NCBI GenBank assembly: GCA_928212115.1
Contig: CAKMRJ010005634.1
Span: 125,726,699-125,790,698, forward strand
Reading direction: 5' to 3'
Length of the DNA: 64,000 nucleotides
DNA from: Lactuca virosa
Lineage: Eukaryota; Streptophyta; Magnoliopsida; Asterales; Asteraceae
In this document: in pieces, positions 11,115 through 23,257 of the stretch
Position numbering within the stretch: position 1 is the first letter of the stretch
Layout: every line of letters begins with the position of its first letter
Program-made: the position numbers and the translations under genes
Notes under the pieces: model-generated
What the model saw: only the letters and a program-made list of their open reading frames with translations
The model's database searches: none
What the model was told of the DNA's origin: nothing

Positions 11115-13809
11115 TGTAACATCCCGTTTTCACGACCAAAATTTTTCATTTTATTTAAAGTAAAACTTCCCAATTATAAAACCATTTTAAGAAAACCATA
11201 CGTTCCCAATTACAATTATTAAAAATCAGACTATTATAATGACCGCAAAATCCTCAATGCAGCGGATAAGTGTGTACAGTCTCGCCTTCGACTTCCCATA
11301 GCCACCGATGATACCTGAAACACTAAATAACTGGGTAAGCATAAAACTTAGTGATTTTCCCTCAAACTCCCGGTGGGAATGCCCAGACACAATCAATCCT
11401 TGGAGTGGAATACCAACATGAAACGGGTCCAATCAGCCATTGGGCTAGAATACCCAGGGTTTGTTAGCCTACTGACTCAACCTAATCGCTCTTCTCTAGC
11501 CTTCGTGCCTACGGCTTACAGCCAGCCCGTAGTGGGTATCTTGGCCTACAACACAAAGTAGCATCGCCTGAACCCACTACTACCATATGTTGACATATAA
11601 ACAATCAGGATCAAGTAGGCACATAATACATGAAAACAACAATCATACGGCTCACTGCTGCCTACTAGTACTCTCACAGCACACAGTCTCGCTACCAGCT
11701 AACCTCCATGAAATGTGTAACCATAAGAACCCAGAGGTGAGATAGCCACCCAAACAGATGATCCTACTCTAAAGCTACAACCAAATAAGGAACAGACAAG
11801 AAAGCCTAGATCAAGAGTTCTCAGGCTATCCTACATGACTACATATAGTCCCTAGGGCACTCCACTTGATGATAACCAGCAAGTACAGGTAGTCATATAG
11901 ATTTACAGATCACTACCGCATAGCAACATCATATATACAAGAATACAGATCTCTACAGCATAGCAACATCCTATATAGCAGGATACAAATCTAACAGATC
12001 ACTACAACATATCAACATCTTATATGACAAGATACAGATTTAACATCTCACTACAACATAGAAACATACTATACACCAGGATACAGATCTAACAGATCAC
12101 TACAACATAGCAACATACTAAATACCAACAATCCAATGAATGCATAACCATATATATTCAACGGTGAGATAGACACCCAGACAGGTGATCCAACTCTAGA
12201 GCCACAACCAAAGAAGGAACATGCAAGAAAGCCTAGATCAAGAGTCCTCATTCTATCCTACATGAAAATATACAGTCCTTATGGCATCCTTCAACTAAAA
12301 GGTAACCAAAACTAGTGGCTCAGAGTTGGTGCCTTCGACCCATGGATATAATGAGGCAAAACTCACCTGAAATAAAGAAGCCAAAAAACCGAGACGCGTT
12401 TCCTATCTATGTTGCATGCTCCCGTGAATCCGCTAATCACGAAAACCAAGTAAAACCTTAATTAATAGTCCAAAACCCTCAAGTTTGACCTAAAGTTAAA
12501 CTTGGTCAAAATTCAAGGGTCAATGAAAGTCAACAAAGTCAAAGTCCATGGCAGCTGCATACGCCCATCGTACGCGACCTGATCTTATTTCTCCATTAAG
12601 TACTTTATCACTTAAGTCCTTTAGTCTAGAGCTCGGATCTAGAGTCAAAACATGGAATTAAGTCATAAAGTTTCCACCTTTATGACTTTCTATGGCTAGA
12701 AAAGGTCCAAAAGCCAAAACCCTAACTTATTAATCCATTAAGACATCATAACTCTTGCATGGAAGGGATAGAAGGACCAAGATCACATATTTATGGTTCC
12801 TAATAGCTTTATAATGGATAAAGTTTCCAACTTTATCCATTAGAATGGTCCCATCAAACAAGATCTAGTCTTTAAGTCTCAAAGGGACCAAAACTACATC
12901 GTTTTCAACTTAATCCAATAATTCAAAGTCTCCAACCTTCATATCTGAATCAATATGATGTTTAGATCGATAAAGTTTCCAAATTTATCCCTAACAAGGT
13001 CACAAACTTTCAAGATCTAAACTTGATGCACTTAAAGTGATCAAAAGCTCATAACACCCCAAACTAGCTACATTTAACAATTTCATCATCAAGATTCAAA
13101 CTTTATACCTCCAAAAGAAGAATCAAGGGGAACAAGGTCTGGATCTACAAGCTCCAATGAAACCAACACTTCTCCAATGAGCTCCCTCTTCTCCAAGATG
13201 CACCAAGAACACTCCAAAGCACTTAAAAACACATTCCTTTTTCTCACAGGGCTTAAAATAGGGTTAGGGTTTCAATGGGGGATGTTGAAGGGGTGAAGGC
13301 TGAGAATGGAATGGGTTTGGGGAAGTTAAGGAGCTTAAATAGGGCTCAAACCATGAAAATAAGGTTTGGGTTCTGATTGTTTACACCCATCGGACCAAGG
13401 ATGCCTAGTACGCCAAGCGTACTCCCTGTACGCCCAATGTCCACGGCTAACCCAAAATCATCCTAACTTCAAGCGGTCATAACTTCTTCGCTTCAACTCC
13501 GTTTTCTACGTTCTTTATATCCATGAAAAGGTGTTGAAGAGCCCCACAAGTTGAAGAGCCCTACAATATTATATATATCTTGGACTAAAAACTTCTTTAA
13601 AAAATCCATATTTCATGCAATAATCCAGACTATGACTTTTCCCTTTTTACCCTTCGACCCAAAACACAATTCAAGGGTGAGATCTCTCAACCATCATTAC
13701 CTCCTTCCACAAGATCTAATTTTTACCTCCTTAAGGCCCAAAGCCTTTACACAATCGACTTCCAGCCCACGGTCCTGAAATAAGAAATGACGGGAAACAG
13801 GATGTTACA
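11115..13809 (-). mobile_element. Solo LTR splitting gag of element B
   Basis: It begins TGTAACATCC and ends GGATGTTACA, 2695 bp. Gag of B reads on both sides. The flanks are ATATT (11110-11114) and ATGTC (13810-13814): two differences, G to A and C to T, consistent with deamination of an original ATGTC duplication. Minus orientation is inferred from the block GGTGCCTTCGACCC at 12328, a minus-strand CTATTTAAG near 13340, and the U3-type repeat at 13473-13525 near its right end. About 50-bp degenerate tandem units with CATAGCAACAT lie at 11880-12140. Confidence 0.8.
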
Positions 13810-14302
13810 ATGTCCCCCTTGTGGAGAGGGAGAGGTTAGTCCAGGAGTATCTGTCGTTGTAGCAGAGGACAGAGTCGGTGACGTAGATCACCAAGATGAA
13901 ATTGAGAGAGCCCTTTTCATCCCCGAGTATGTTGCTTCATAGCAGGTTTATATGTTTCGTTACTTGAGCATGCTCAAGACAGAGATCCATGAGTTTTTAT
14001 CAACCTAGAGATATAGTTATCTCTCGGGGCTGTAGTCTTTCACTCAGAGGAGGGAGATTGAGATTGAGACCCAGAAGAGAGAGAGGAGGCAGATCTCGGT
14101 TTAGACACAGTAGCGAAGCGGTTCAACCCCGCTGATTTGTGATCCGGAGGGCAGAGGGGCCGTACTTGTGGCAAGTGCAGGAAGGCGCATGAGGGGGTGC
14201 CGATCAGCAACAGCATGCCACAATTGTGGTAGGGAGGAGCATTATGTGAGGGATTGTCATCAGCAGACTCTGCCGCCGAGCACCATGATTTGTTACCTCT
14301 GT
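13810..14302 (+). pseudogene. Gag of element B, second part with zinc knuckle
   Basis: Across frames this encodes the continuation PLVERERLVQEYLSL of gag, then CHNCGREEHYVRDC, an intact CCHC zinc knuckle at about 14219-14260. A second knuckle begins ICYLC at 14288 and is cut by element C at 14303. Several stops and frame changes show it is dead. Confidence 0.8.
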
Positions 14303-16092
14303 TGTAACATGAAAAAAAAAATACCAAATAAAAATTTTTCTTTTTAAGTCAACCAAAACCATCATAAGTATAACATTGTGGAAAAATAGTTATTAGAGTA
14401 AAATCCCAAAATCATAAATACTAAACGCTGGTGGATGCGATGTGATCATGTCGGGCCCTTCCTTTTTGAACCGGAAGTACCCAAAATACATTTAAACATA
14501 AACCGTAAGGACGAAGCTTAGTGAGTTCCCCAAAATACCACATACCATACATACAAAACACACAAACATATCATACATACATATTAGTCTAAAGCTATAA
14601 TGGGTCTATTTCACCCCTGAGTCCCTTCTGAATCTCTGAGTCCCTTCCGAATCCATGAGTCCCTTCCGAATCCATGAGTCCCTTCCAACTCTCTAAGTCC
14701 CTTCCGACTCTCTAAGTCCCTTCCGATTCCCTTGGTATCTTCAACCAATACGGGTCTATTTCACCCCCTAAAGTTAAGCATACAGTCATACTAACAAGAG
14801 TCACAAAGACAAGAAGCACATACAAGCATATCAGTAAGTATCACGAAGACAACTATTATCGTACATCATAATCCAGTGGGTCGACATTGGTGCCTTCTAC
14901 CCACAAGTACAGGGAGGAGACTCACCTCAATCTGATGATAACAAATCGCACACTCAAGCTGCTGCCACCACAGATCCTCACAATGAACATATCCAAAATC
15001 AACCCTAATTAATAATCTAGGTAATAACCCATAATCAATGGTCCATATCATATTCTATCTTAATAAGGGTAAAATTCCATTTTACCCTTCCCAAACTTAG
15101 CCCAACTATTCATGGACCAAAACCCATAATGACCCAAGGCCTAAAAATGGCTCAAAAGGACTTATGGAAGTAGGCCATGCATACCTTCCTATTACGACAT
15201 GCACAATGAGCTTCAGCAGAAGGGGGACTTGGGTTGAACCCGTTACGCCCTGCATACCAAGAGGGTACGCCCTGCGTACTCCTCTATAGCCCAAAACTCA
15301 TCATTAAGCTCTTAATGCTTAAAGATCGTATATCCAACACATAGATCTTAAACTTGAGAAGGTCTTAACTGATAAAGTCGGCAAATTTAAGCTTTTTCAT
15401 GAATTAATAGAGCCCAAAACCAAATCCTAGGTTCATAACTTCACTAAAGGACCAATAATTCATGTATGGATGGACTATAACCTTCAAGATCCAATTTTTA
15501 TGACTTAATAATCTCATAAATGGCTAGAAATAATACTAAAGGGTTCTGGAGTAGCTAATACTCACAAGATCCAAAGCCATGTGACCAAAACATGCCAAAA
15601 CATAACCCAAATCTAGATCTAAACTAAGGAGCCATAAAGTTTACAACTTTATACCTCTAGAAGATGCTAGATAAAAAACCAAGTCTGGATCCACAAGCTT
15701 CAAGCTTCCCAAACACCTCTCCAATGGACTCCCTCTTCTTTAATATGCAACAAAACACCCAAAGTATTACTCTAAGAGATCAAGAACTTCACAAGGTGGA
15801 TATGGTTTCGAATGACTGGGAAAGGGAGTGTGGAGGTTGGTTATGAAGAGGCCTTGAGGGTCTTAAGGTGTTTAAATAGGTTCCAAAACATAAAAATGAG
15901 GGTTTGGGAACAGCATGAGTACGCCATGCATACCTATCACGTATGCCCAGTGTACTAGAAGGAAGCTGCGATCCACATTAAATGACTTATTCCCAACGTA
16001 ATCATCAAGTACGCCCTGTGTGGTGACCAATTTTGGAAATAAATTTATAATTTACGACTTTATGAAAAAATACCTGGAACATGAGTGTTATA
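14303..16092 (-). mobile_element. 3' LTR of element C
   Basis: On the plus strand it starts TGTAACATG and ends GTGTTATA at 16092, where the minus strand reads TATAACAC; the canonical TG has become TA by one transition. Just outside, the minus strand AAGTGGGAGCAGAAC (16093-16107) is the polypurine tract. Length 1790 bp. It contains GGTGCCTTCTACCC at 14890, a 20-bp minisatellite, TACG-type palindromes at 15245-15280 and 15915-16020, and a minus-strand CCTATTTAAAC TATA region near 15875. Confidence 0.8.
14611..14740. repeat. 20-bp minisatellite in the C LTR
   Basis: About six copies of a unit like GAGTCCCTTCCGAATCCAT, with substitutions such as CTAAGTCCCTTCCGACTCT. It is placed between the AATACCACATACCATAC block and the GGTGCCTTC block, the same place as minisatellites in other LTRs of the window. 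Confidence 0.85.
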
Positions 16093-16110
16093 GTTCTGCT
16101 CCCACTTGAA

Positions 16111-17486
16111 TCAAACTTCGTTCTTGAAGTCCGCCGCGACAAACAACTCAGGGTAATGCTCCTTCATCTCCTCCTTAGGCTCCCACATCCACTCATAGCC
16201 CTTATGGTACTACCATTGCACCTTTACTAATCCCACCTACTTGTTTCTCAAGGTCTTGGTCTTCCTATCGAGGATCCCAACCGGTCTCTCTATGTAGTTC
16301 AGGCGCTCGTGCAACTGAATGTCCTCCAATGGCACCACTGCGAAATCATTGACCAAGGACTTCCACAGCTGAGAGACGTGAAAAGTGTTGGGAATCAGAA
16401 TAAGCTCCTCAGGTAACTCTAAATGATAAGCAACCCTTCCCACTCGGGCAGTAACCCTAAAAGGACCAATATATCTGGGGCCAATATTGTCCCGCTTCCT
16501 GAACCGGATGACACCTTTCTAGGGTGACATCTTCAAGAGTACCATGTCCCCGAACTAAAACTTGAAATCCAATCGGCGCCTATCAACATAACTCTTATGT
16601 CGTCTCTGTACAGTCTGTAACCTCCGACGCACCTATTGGATCAACTCGGTAGTCCGGAGCACCACCTTCGTGCTACACATGACTCGTTGGCCGACCTCGC
16701 CCCAGCAAATCAGGGTTCGACACTTCCTTCCGTACAACATATCAAAAGGAGGTCGAGCAATACTGGCGTGGTAATTGTTATTGTAAGTAAACTCAACTAA
16801 TGGGAGATACCTATCCAAGCTACCGCCAAAATCTAATACACATGCCCGTAACATATCCTCTAAAGTATGGATAGTCTACTCACTCTACCATCAGTCTGCG
16901 GATGAAAAATTATGTTGCAGTGTAGTCGCGTACCCAACGCCTCATGAAATCTCTTCCAGAACCTGGAAGTGAACCGAACATCCCGATCAGAAACCACTGA
17001 GACTAGGATCCCATGTCATGCCACCACCTCACGGATGTATACATCTACTAATTTCTCTGTAGAGATGCTCTCCTAAATAAGAATGAAATGCACACACTTG
17101 GTCAATCGATCCACGATAACCCAAAACAAACCCATGCCCCGCCCAGTCCACGAGAGCTTCGTGATAAAATCCATCGTAATCTCTTCCCATTTCCAAACGG
17201 GAACACCCAACAAATCTATATTTCCATGAGGTCACTGATGCTCGACCTTGACTTTTCTACAAGTCAAGAACCTCTCAACATACCATGCCACATCCCGCTT
17301 CATGCAGGGCCGCCAATAATCAAGAAGGAGGTCTCTATATATCTTTTTCGCACTCGGATGAATAGAAAACTTCGACTTATGTGCCTCCTCCATCAAAATT
17401 TTATGCGTACCCCCGAAATATGGAAGCCAAACTCTACGATGAAGGATCAATAATCGTCGACCAGCATAATCAAAAAAGGCCACCTT
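16111..17486 (-). pseudogene. Integrase and chromodomain of element C
   Basis: From 17483 leftwards: LLILHRRVWLPYFGGTHKIL, EEAHKSKFSIHPSAKKIYRD and ERFLTCRKVKVEHQ, the HHCC zinc-binding domain; then a frameshifted catalytic core (17235-17029), LDRYLPLVEFTYNNNYHASI (16854-16633), and the C-terminal GRVAYHLELPEELILIPNTF with a chromodomain (WMWEPKEEMKEHYPELF) ending at a stop at 16111-16113. A C-terminal chromodomain defines chromoviruses, where it guides insertion to heterochromatin. At least four frame breaks. Confidence 0.85.
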
Positions 17487-17684
17487 TAGGGTTGTTCACT
17501 ATTTGGATAAAACCGAATTGGACAATTGGACAATTTGGATCAGACTATTTTGTTCGGATATTCAAAATTTTGCATTGGTTTTTAGCAAAACCGAATTATC
17601 ATTTTAGATTTTGGATTGGTTTTGGCTTATAAAATAAAAATCGAATAGTCCAAAAAGACCGAATAATAAATTATTATTTTGTTA

Positions 17685-17752
<68 letters not shown>

Positions 17753-17968
17753 TATAAATTTACTAAATTATTCTTTTAGTTGATTAAATTTTTTAATCTG
17801 TTCTAATACTTTAATATGTACTTCATATAAACAAATTGTCTATAAAGTAATTAACTATAATATACTTTTCGTAATAGTTATTTATAAATTTTAATTCACA
17901 ACTAATTAAACAATATTTTTTAGTTTGTATTTTTAGTTTATATTATTAGAGTAAGTTAACACAAAAAT

Positions 17969-18036
<68 letters not shown>

Positions 18037-18216
18037 TGTCTTAATTCTTGAAAACCGAATTGTAAAAAAATGATCCAACCGAATTATAATTTGGTTGGAT
18101 CGGATCAGATTTGAATTTAGTTTGGACTATTTGGATCCACGTTTTGAAAACCGAAATTAATTTGGATTCACTTGATCGGATTAGATTAAACCGATCAATC
18201 CAAACGAACACCCCTA
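17487..18216. mobile_element. hAT-like MITE inserted in element C
   Basis: The ends are TAGGGTTGTTC (17487) and, reading inwards from 18216 on the other strand, TAGGGGTGTTC: 10 of 11 match. Flanking 8-mers GCCACCTT (17479-17486) and GCCACTTG (18217-18224) look like an imperfect 8-bp duplication. TAGGGGTGTTC-type ends with 8-bp duplications are typical of hAT MITEs. The 730-bp body has no ORF and is rich in ACCGAAT/ATTCGGT-like words; it carries two (TA)n arrays (17691-17749 and 17976-18031). Element C pol continues on both sides. Confidence 0.75.
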
Positions 18217-18877
18217 GCCACTTGACCCATTATGCGCTCACTCTTTCGGTGTCCCTTTTTCACAACCTCATCCCGAGCCTCTCGAATTTGCTCCAAGAGT
18301 GGGGTAATCACTGTCATCCTCAAACATACATCTCTGATAGGGGTACCGGCCTCGTAGCGGCTAAGAGCATCGGCTACTACGTTAGCATTCTGATGGTGGT
18401 AAAGGATCTCATAATCATAATCATTCACCACATCGAGCCACCTGTGCTGCCTCATATTCAGATTTGGTTGATCAATCAAATACCTCAAACTCTTGTGGTC
18501 CATTTAGATCATACAAAAAAACCCATACAAGTAATGACACCAAATCTTGAGGATGAAAACCATCACCCCAACTCCAAATCATGAGTAGGATAGTTCGCCT
18601 CATGAGGCTTCAGTTGCCTCGAAGCGTAAGCAATCACATGATCCATTTTCATCAACACTGCACCCAATCCAATGATTGACACATCACAGTATACCACGAA
18701 ATCATCCACACCCTCAGGTAACGTCAAAATCGAAGCCTCACATAACTTCTGCCTCAAAGTCTCAAACGACGCCTGTTGCACAAGCCCCCAACGGAAAGTA
18801 ATCGAATTCTTCGTCAACCTGCTCAATGGAACCATAATCCTGGAGAAATTCTCAGTAAACCTCAAAATAATAGCCAA
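18217..18877 (-). pseudogene. RNase H of element C
   Basis: Two frames carry the domain: RLTKNSITFRWGLVQQASFE, VYCDVSIIGLGAVLMKMDHV, LKPHEANYPTHDLELG, then DHKSLRYLIDQPNLNMRQHR and VNDYDYEILYHHQNANVVAD, ending ALSRYEAG. Active-site acids are visible (CDVS, DLELG, DHKS, NVVADALSR). The CDAS motif has become CDVS. A stop near 18510 separates the two frames. Confidence 0.85.
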
Positions 18878-19370
18878 CTAAACCAAGGAAAGTCTGAATC
18901 TCAGATGGAGACTTCAGAACCTCCCATTTCATCACATCCTTGATCTTGTCCGGATCAACCAATATACCCTTCTGATTGACAAGGTGTCCCAGAAACTGCA
19001 CCTCGCGCAACGAGAACTTGCACATGGAAAATTTGGCATACATCCTGTCCCTCCTAAGAGTCTTTGAAACCTCTCGCAGATGATCCTCATGCTGCTCCTT
19101 GGTCTTAGAAGAGACCAATATATCATCAATAAACACAATGACTGACCAATCTAGCATCGGTCTGCAAAACCTGTTCATGAGATCCATGAATGTTGCTCGT
19201 GCATTAGTGAACCCAAAATGGATCACCACGAACTCGTAATGAATACAACAAGTCCTGAAAGCTGTCTTCTGAAAATCATCATCCCAAACCCTCATCTGAT
19301 GATAGCCTGAACGCAGATCAATCTTGGAGAACCAAGATGCACCCCTATAACTGGTTGAACAAGTCATCAA
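18852..19370 (-). pseudogene. pol: Reverse transcriptase of element C
   Basis: A 172-codon frame has ASWFSKIDLRSGYHQMRVWD (motif A with its Asp), FMDLMNRFCRPMLDWSVIVF and an intact FIDDILVSSKT, then KFSLREVQFLGHLVNQKGIL and VMKWEVLKSPSEIQTFLGLV. The catalytic acids are all present, unlike the RTs of A and K. The fingers region upstream (about 19371-19520) is in other frames, so the protein is still incomplete. Confidence 0.88.
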
Positions 19371-19956
19371 TCCTCGGAAGCGTATAATGGTTCTTCACCG
19401 TTAACTTGTTCAACTCCTGATAATTGATGCACATCTTGTGGGAGCAATCATTCTTCTTCACAAACAGAATCGGTTCTCCCTAAGGTGAACTACTCGTTCT
19501 AATGAACCCCTTGTCTAATAGCACCTATAGTTGTGTAGACAACTCCTGCATCTCCGGCGGTGCTAACCGATAAGGTGCCTTGGCTATCAGAGCCGCAGCT
19601 GGAACTAGATTAATACAGAACTCAACCTTCCACTCTGGAGGCAATCCAGACAAGTCCTCCGAGAATCTGAATACTCTTGAATGAACCGCACCTTATCAAT
19701 CTTCTTCTTTATCTCATCTATGGTATCCAATACATAAGCCACAAAACTGAAACAACCCTGCTGAAGATATCTCCTAGCTCTCGCGACTGAAGAAAGAACT
19801 GGTCCATGTTAGGCACCCCCACCGTGAATAACCAGTTCTCTCCCACTTGGGGTTCGAAACTGAACTAACTGGTGCCCTCAATCAATCATTTCCCCATTAA
19901 GGCTCAACCAATCCATCCCCACGATCACCTTGATCCCGCCCAAAGGAATAGGAACT
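19371..19956 (-). pseudogene. RT fingers and protease 3' half of element C
   Basis: Across frames the minus strand encodes the fingers segment (VLFVKKNDCSHKM-like), the linker with APYRLAPPEMQELSTQL-like text, and the protease end IPLGGIKVIVGMDWLSLNGE near 19880-19955. It stops abruptly at 19957 where an LTR begins; the protease active site and the zinc knuckles expected to the right are missing. Confidence 0.7.
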
Positions 19957-20540
19957 TGTAACGTCCTGAAAATTCATAGTAAAATTTCCATTTTTAAACA
20001 GTAAACCATACAAACGAATTGTTCCAAAACCGATCGAAGTAAATATATTATTTAAACATTAGAGTAAATAATGAAAATTGCTAATGCGGAAAACTCTAGT
20101 GGATGCGGTGCAGTCATGCCGAGCCCTTCCCTTTCGTACCAGAAGTACCTAAAACCATAAACATAAAATCGTAAGAACAAAGCTTAGTGATTTCCCCAAA
20201 ATACCACATACCATACAATAGAGATTGTTATGTGCCAACCATAGTCTTGCCATTATGCCATGAGTCGTATCATGGTCTTTCCTTGCCAGGCCAGGGGCCA
20301 AAACCCTGGGTCATACAGACAAGTGGCAAGAGCCACCTCCTGGTCTTCCATGCAAGTATCACAAAGAAAACTAGCATACTACAAATAAATACCAAGGTCC
20401 AAACCCTGGTCTTGCATATAATTTTCTAGGAGCCATATACAGGTCTTTCATATAAATTCCAGGGGCCACCCCCTGGTATTCCTATATAACATAAACCAGT
20501 GAGCCGACATTGGTGCCTTCGACCCCCGAGTACAGTGAGC
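19957..20540 (-). mobile_element. Truncated gypsy LTR piece G
   Basis: It starts TGTAACGTCC at 19957 inside the protease of C. It is homologous to, but diverged from, the start of the C LTR (shared GTGGATGCGGTGCAGTCATG-like, AAGCTTAGTGA, AATACCACATACCATAC and GGTGCCTTCGACCC words). It carries CCAGGGGCC-type minisatellite units, the family of the 7238-9354 LTR in reverse complement. Similarity ends near 20540, before an LTR end, so it is truncated by the junction with F. Confidence 0.65.
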
Positions 20541-21035
20541 CGGCAAAAGTTGAAAGAATTTTGGAGCTATCAAAGTATGAAGATCAAAATATCAAAAAAT
20601 CTAAAGAATTAAAAAATGAAGATACCAAAAATCAAACAAGAAGGTGTTGAATTCAAAGAAATCGAAAAGCAAATATCAAATAAGAGATGAATTCGAAGAG
20701 CACCATCATGGTATCAAAGTTGTAATTCTCTCTAGAGCATATGTATGCTCAGGTAGCTTAACCAGAAATACCTTGAGGTAAAGAAAGATTTCTGAGGATG
20801 GATTCGGAGGGTTGCAAAAATGAGTGTAGTATAAACAAAGGGGTGAATGTTCATAAGGATTGTGAGTAGTTAGGATTGGGAAGTATTTAGGAACCTTAGA
20901 CATAAATATGCGCATTGAGCTCTTGGTATAATGGATGGGTTCTAAATGGATTGTCTTATGTGATGTTGGTGATGAAAGTTTAACTTAAAAGATTAGTTTT
21001 GCTTGGGGAAAAGAAAAGATAAGTGTAGGGTATTT
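20541..21035 (+). mobile_element. 3' internal end and polypurine tract of element F
   Basis: No coding frame is seen. The right end reads GCTTGGGGAAAAGAAAAGAT then AAGTGTAGGGTATTT immediately before an LTR. A GCTTGGGGA...AAG...AAGTGTGGGG tract before the 3' LTR is what I recall for Tat/Athila-type gypsy elements; the family is not proven. The left edge at about 20540 is a truncation junction. Confidence 0.5.
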
Positions 21036-22533
21036 TGATAGTGCCATATTTATATACATTTCTAGGTAGTATTTTAATACATTTTAAGCTATAATTTGGT
21101 TAATTGCAAAGATATTGGTACTTATAATGTTTAAATTCTATTTTGCAGCCAAAGAGGACATTCTCGAAGAAAAGGACCGAAACTAACAAAATCTGGATAC
21201 TTAGAGGACTGGAGCTGAAAAATATACAAAAATGATGTTGCTGGACAGCTTGACCCCTCGTTAGTATTTGGCCATATCTCGACTCGTAACTTCGATTGAC
21301 GAGATTCAAAAGTTCTGAAAACTAGACAAAATTTCGGACGACTTTCGTTTTTTGTGCAAATGCTAATTCGTCGATGTCTCAAGACGTGGGTAATATCGCG
21401 ACATGAGATGATTCTTCTAGAAGATAGCTATGCGAAATGCAGTTTCCTTGTTGAACACGAATTCTATTGATCTCACGATGTGAGACGCGATTTTGGAAAC
21501 TAAATAGCCTTTTCACATTCGACTTGAGAGAGTTGGATTGGAGATAATCTCGAGAGATAGTCAATTTTAGAGGCAAAAACCTACGAAATTCAACTATTGG
21601 AAGAGGATATCATTTGGAAATTGAAGATTAAAGACTACACATCACATTTGGTTTGAACTAGATTAACAATGTCGAACTTTTATGATTCTGTGTGCTTATT
21701 TACTACCAGCTAAATATTAGGCTTTCATTTATTTTAGATGAATCCTAATACTATGCGCTAGTTTTCTATATTTGGATTTTATGAAGTTGGTTTTATGCAT
21801 GTGTTTGATTATCATTACCTAGCATGTTAAAGTTTGCATCTTTGTTTCTTTGATTCAAGTTAAGTGTGTTTTAGTGACCATTAAATTACATGAACTTCTT
21901 TACCTAGTAGTTTATGACCATTAAATTGCTAGAGCTTGGATTAACCACATCTTATATTAAGTAATAAAGGTAACAACTTTAGCTGTGTTAGAGAACATGA
22001 TTTGATCATAATTGTGTTTGATTAATTGTCTTGACCATAGATAATTATCTAGATATATCCTACATAGCCAAATTATCATTATTAATCAATTATGTGTTTG
22101 CTTGTGTATGACCACTACATAGTAGTACATGAATTGGTAAAAATATTAGTAGATTGGACCAAGACGGCTAATTACATCTAAGTTTGTAACCAACTGAATA
22201 AGTCCATACTTAGAAACTACACATAGGAAAAAGGGGGGTTCGAAGCTAAACAGAAGTGTCTTGTTAATCTTGTTTACAATCGTCTTTAGTTGAGTGTTTA
22301 AGTTAATCTAAACTTGCAAAATCATATAAAAAAACCCTTTTTAATTATTGTTTGTTTTTAGATTAATTTGTAGTAGTTAAATTATTAGCTGAATCTGCTC
22401 TCTATGTTCGATACCAAACTTACTATACTATACTATAAACTGACTAGGTACACTGCCTATAGGTGCATTAGTAGATAAGTAGTTTAGGTTATAAATTTAA
22501 AGCTAGATAGGTAATATCTTTTGCACACATCCA
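21036..22533 (+). mobile_element. LTR of gypsy-like element F
   Basis: It begins TGATAGTGCCATATTTATAT after a purine tract and probably ends in TTTTGCACACATCCA at 22533, about 1498 bp. A late block with GGTACACTGCCTATAGGTGC near 22450 is common near the 3' end of such LTRs. The right side continues into gag scrap D. No target duplication can be checked since the left end of F is lost. Short ORFs inside are not considered real. Confidence 0.55.
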
Positions 22534-22812
22534 TCGCCTTCGTGCTTTCAGGGTCGATCTGGCCGCTAGCCACTCTGGATTGCACTTTCCTCTTCAAGGA
22601 ATTTAGAGGATGTGGGGAACCATATTTCTTTGGCGTGAAGGACCTCATCGCAGCCAGACGTTAGATAGCCGACATTGAGTATGCTCAGATGATGAGATTT
22701 TGCCACAAGGTGTCGAAGGTGAGGTTCACTATAGCATATTTGAAGGAGCGAGCTCGAGATTGATGGGAGTTGGTCGGCTTTACTTTAGGAGCCCCAGTCA
22801 TTGAGGCCATGA
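22534..22812 (+). pseudogene. Gypsy gag scrap D
   Basis: In one frame this gives FRGCGEPYFFGVKDLIAARR, stop, IADIEYAQMMRFCHK, KVRFTIAYLKERARD, stop, WELVGFTLGAPVIEAMT. It is the same gag domain as in A and B. It is cut on the left by the F LTR and on the right at about 22812 by copia H. It may be gag of K, whose pol resumes at 36751 beyond H; in that case several hundred bases, including the zinc knuckles, are deleted. Confidence 0.75.
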
Positions 22813-23257
22813 CCTGAGTTGCATAAGCAAGAAAGATTATGATGGCTTCAAGATAGGCAACATGAGCAAAGGTCTCGTCATAATCAAGTCCTTCAATTTG
22901 TGTGAATACTTTGGCCACCAGTCTTACTTTGTTTCTGATAATAACTCTAGCGTCGTCTAGCTTGTTTCGGAACACCCATCTCATACCTACAATAGGATGA
23001 TCCTGAGGAGGAGGGACGAGAGTCCACACTTTATTTTGGTCAAATTCTGCTAATTCTTCTTGCATGGTTGTAATCCAGTCAGCATGTTCAAGTGCTTCCT
23101 TGATGGATTTTGGTTCAACGATTGAGATAAATGCCGAGAAATGACATTCATTTTGGATGTTGGTGGCAGAAGGAATTTGAATACCGGCATTTAGATTTCC
23201 AATAACTTGGTTTGGAGGATGATCCTTGGTCTAGATGTGTAGTCTCGGAAGCTCTAC
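22813..23257 (-). pseudogene. Copia RT N-terminal part (element H)
   Basis: The frame contains SIKEALEHADWITTMQEELA, EFDQNKVWTLVPPPQDHPIV, MRWVFRNKLDDARVIIRNKV and FTQIEGLDYDETFAHVAYLE, the start of the RVT_2 domain (consensus W..AM..E...L..N.TW.LV, then RLVAKGF.Q..G.DY.ETFAPVA). It ends within the domain at 22813 against gag scrap D. The part upstream of 23257 continues at 30285 across element I. Confidence 0.88.

Larger units (their letters stand above)
10052..14302 (+). mobile_element. Ty3/gypsy element B, leader and gag
   Basis: A leader (10052-10592) is followed by gag (10593-11114 and 13810-14302). Its 5' LTR is not seen because element A inserted in the leader. A solo LTR splits gag at 11115. 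Element C inserted in the second zinc knuckle at 14303, and the continuation is not identified with certainty; gypsy K pol at 36751 is in the same orientation and could be part of it, but so could be D. Confidence 0.75.
14303..19956 (-). mobile_element. Ty3/gypsy chromovirus element C
   Basis: Minus orientation: 3' LTR at 14303-16092, then polypurine tract, chromodomain, integrase, RNase H, RT and protease up to 19956, where it is cut by LTR piece G. It inserted in gag of B (left flank TCTGT at 14298-14302). A hAT-like MITE split the RNase H-integrase linker. Its gag may be the scrap at 49721-49945, in the same orientation, but this cannot be proven here. Confidence 0.8.

Noticed and set aside
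20706..21576. Several 65-85-codon frames around the F element LTR
   Set aside because: They cross the LTR boundary or sit in LTR sequence, and none shows a domain.
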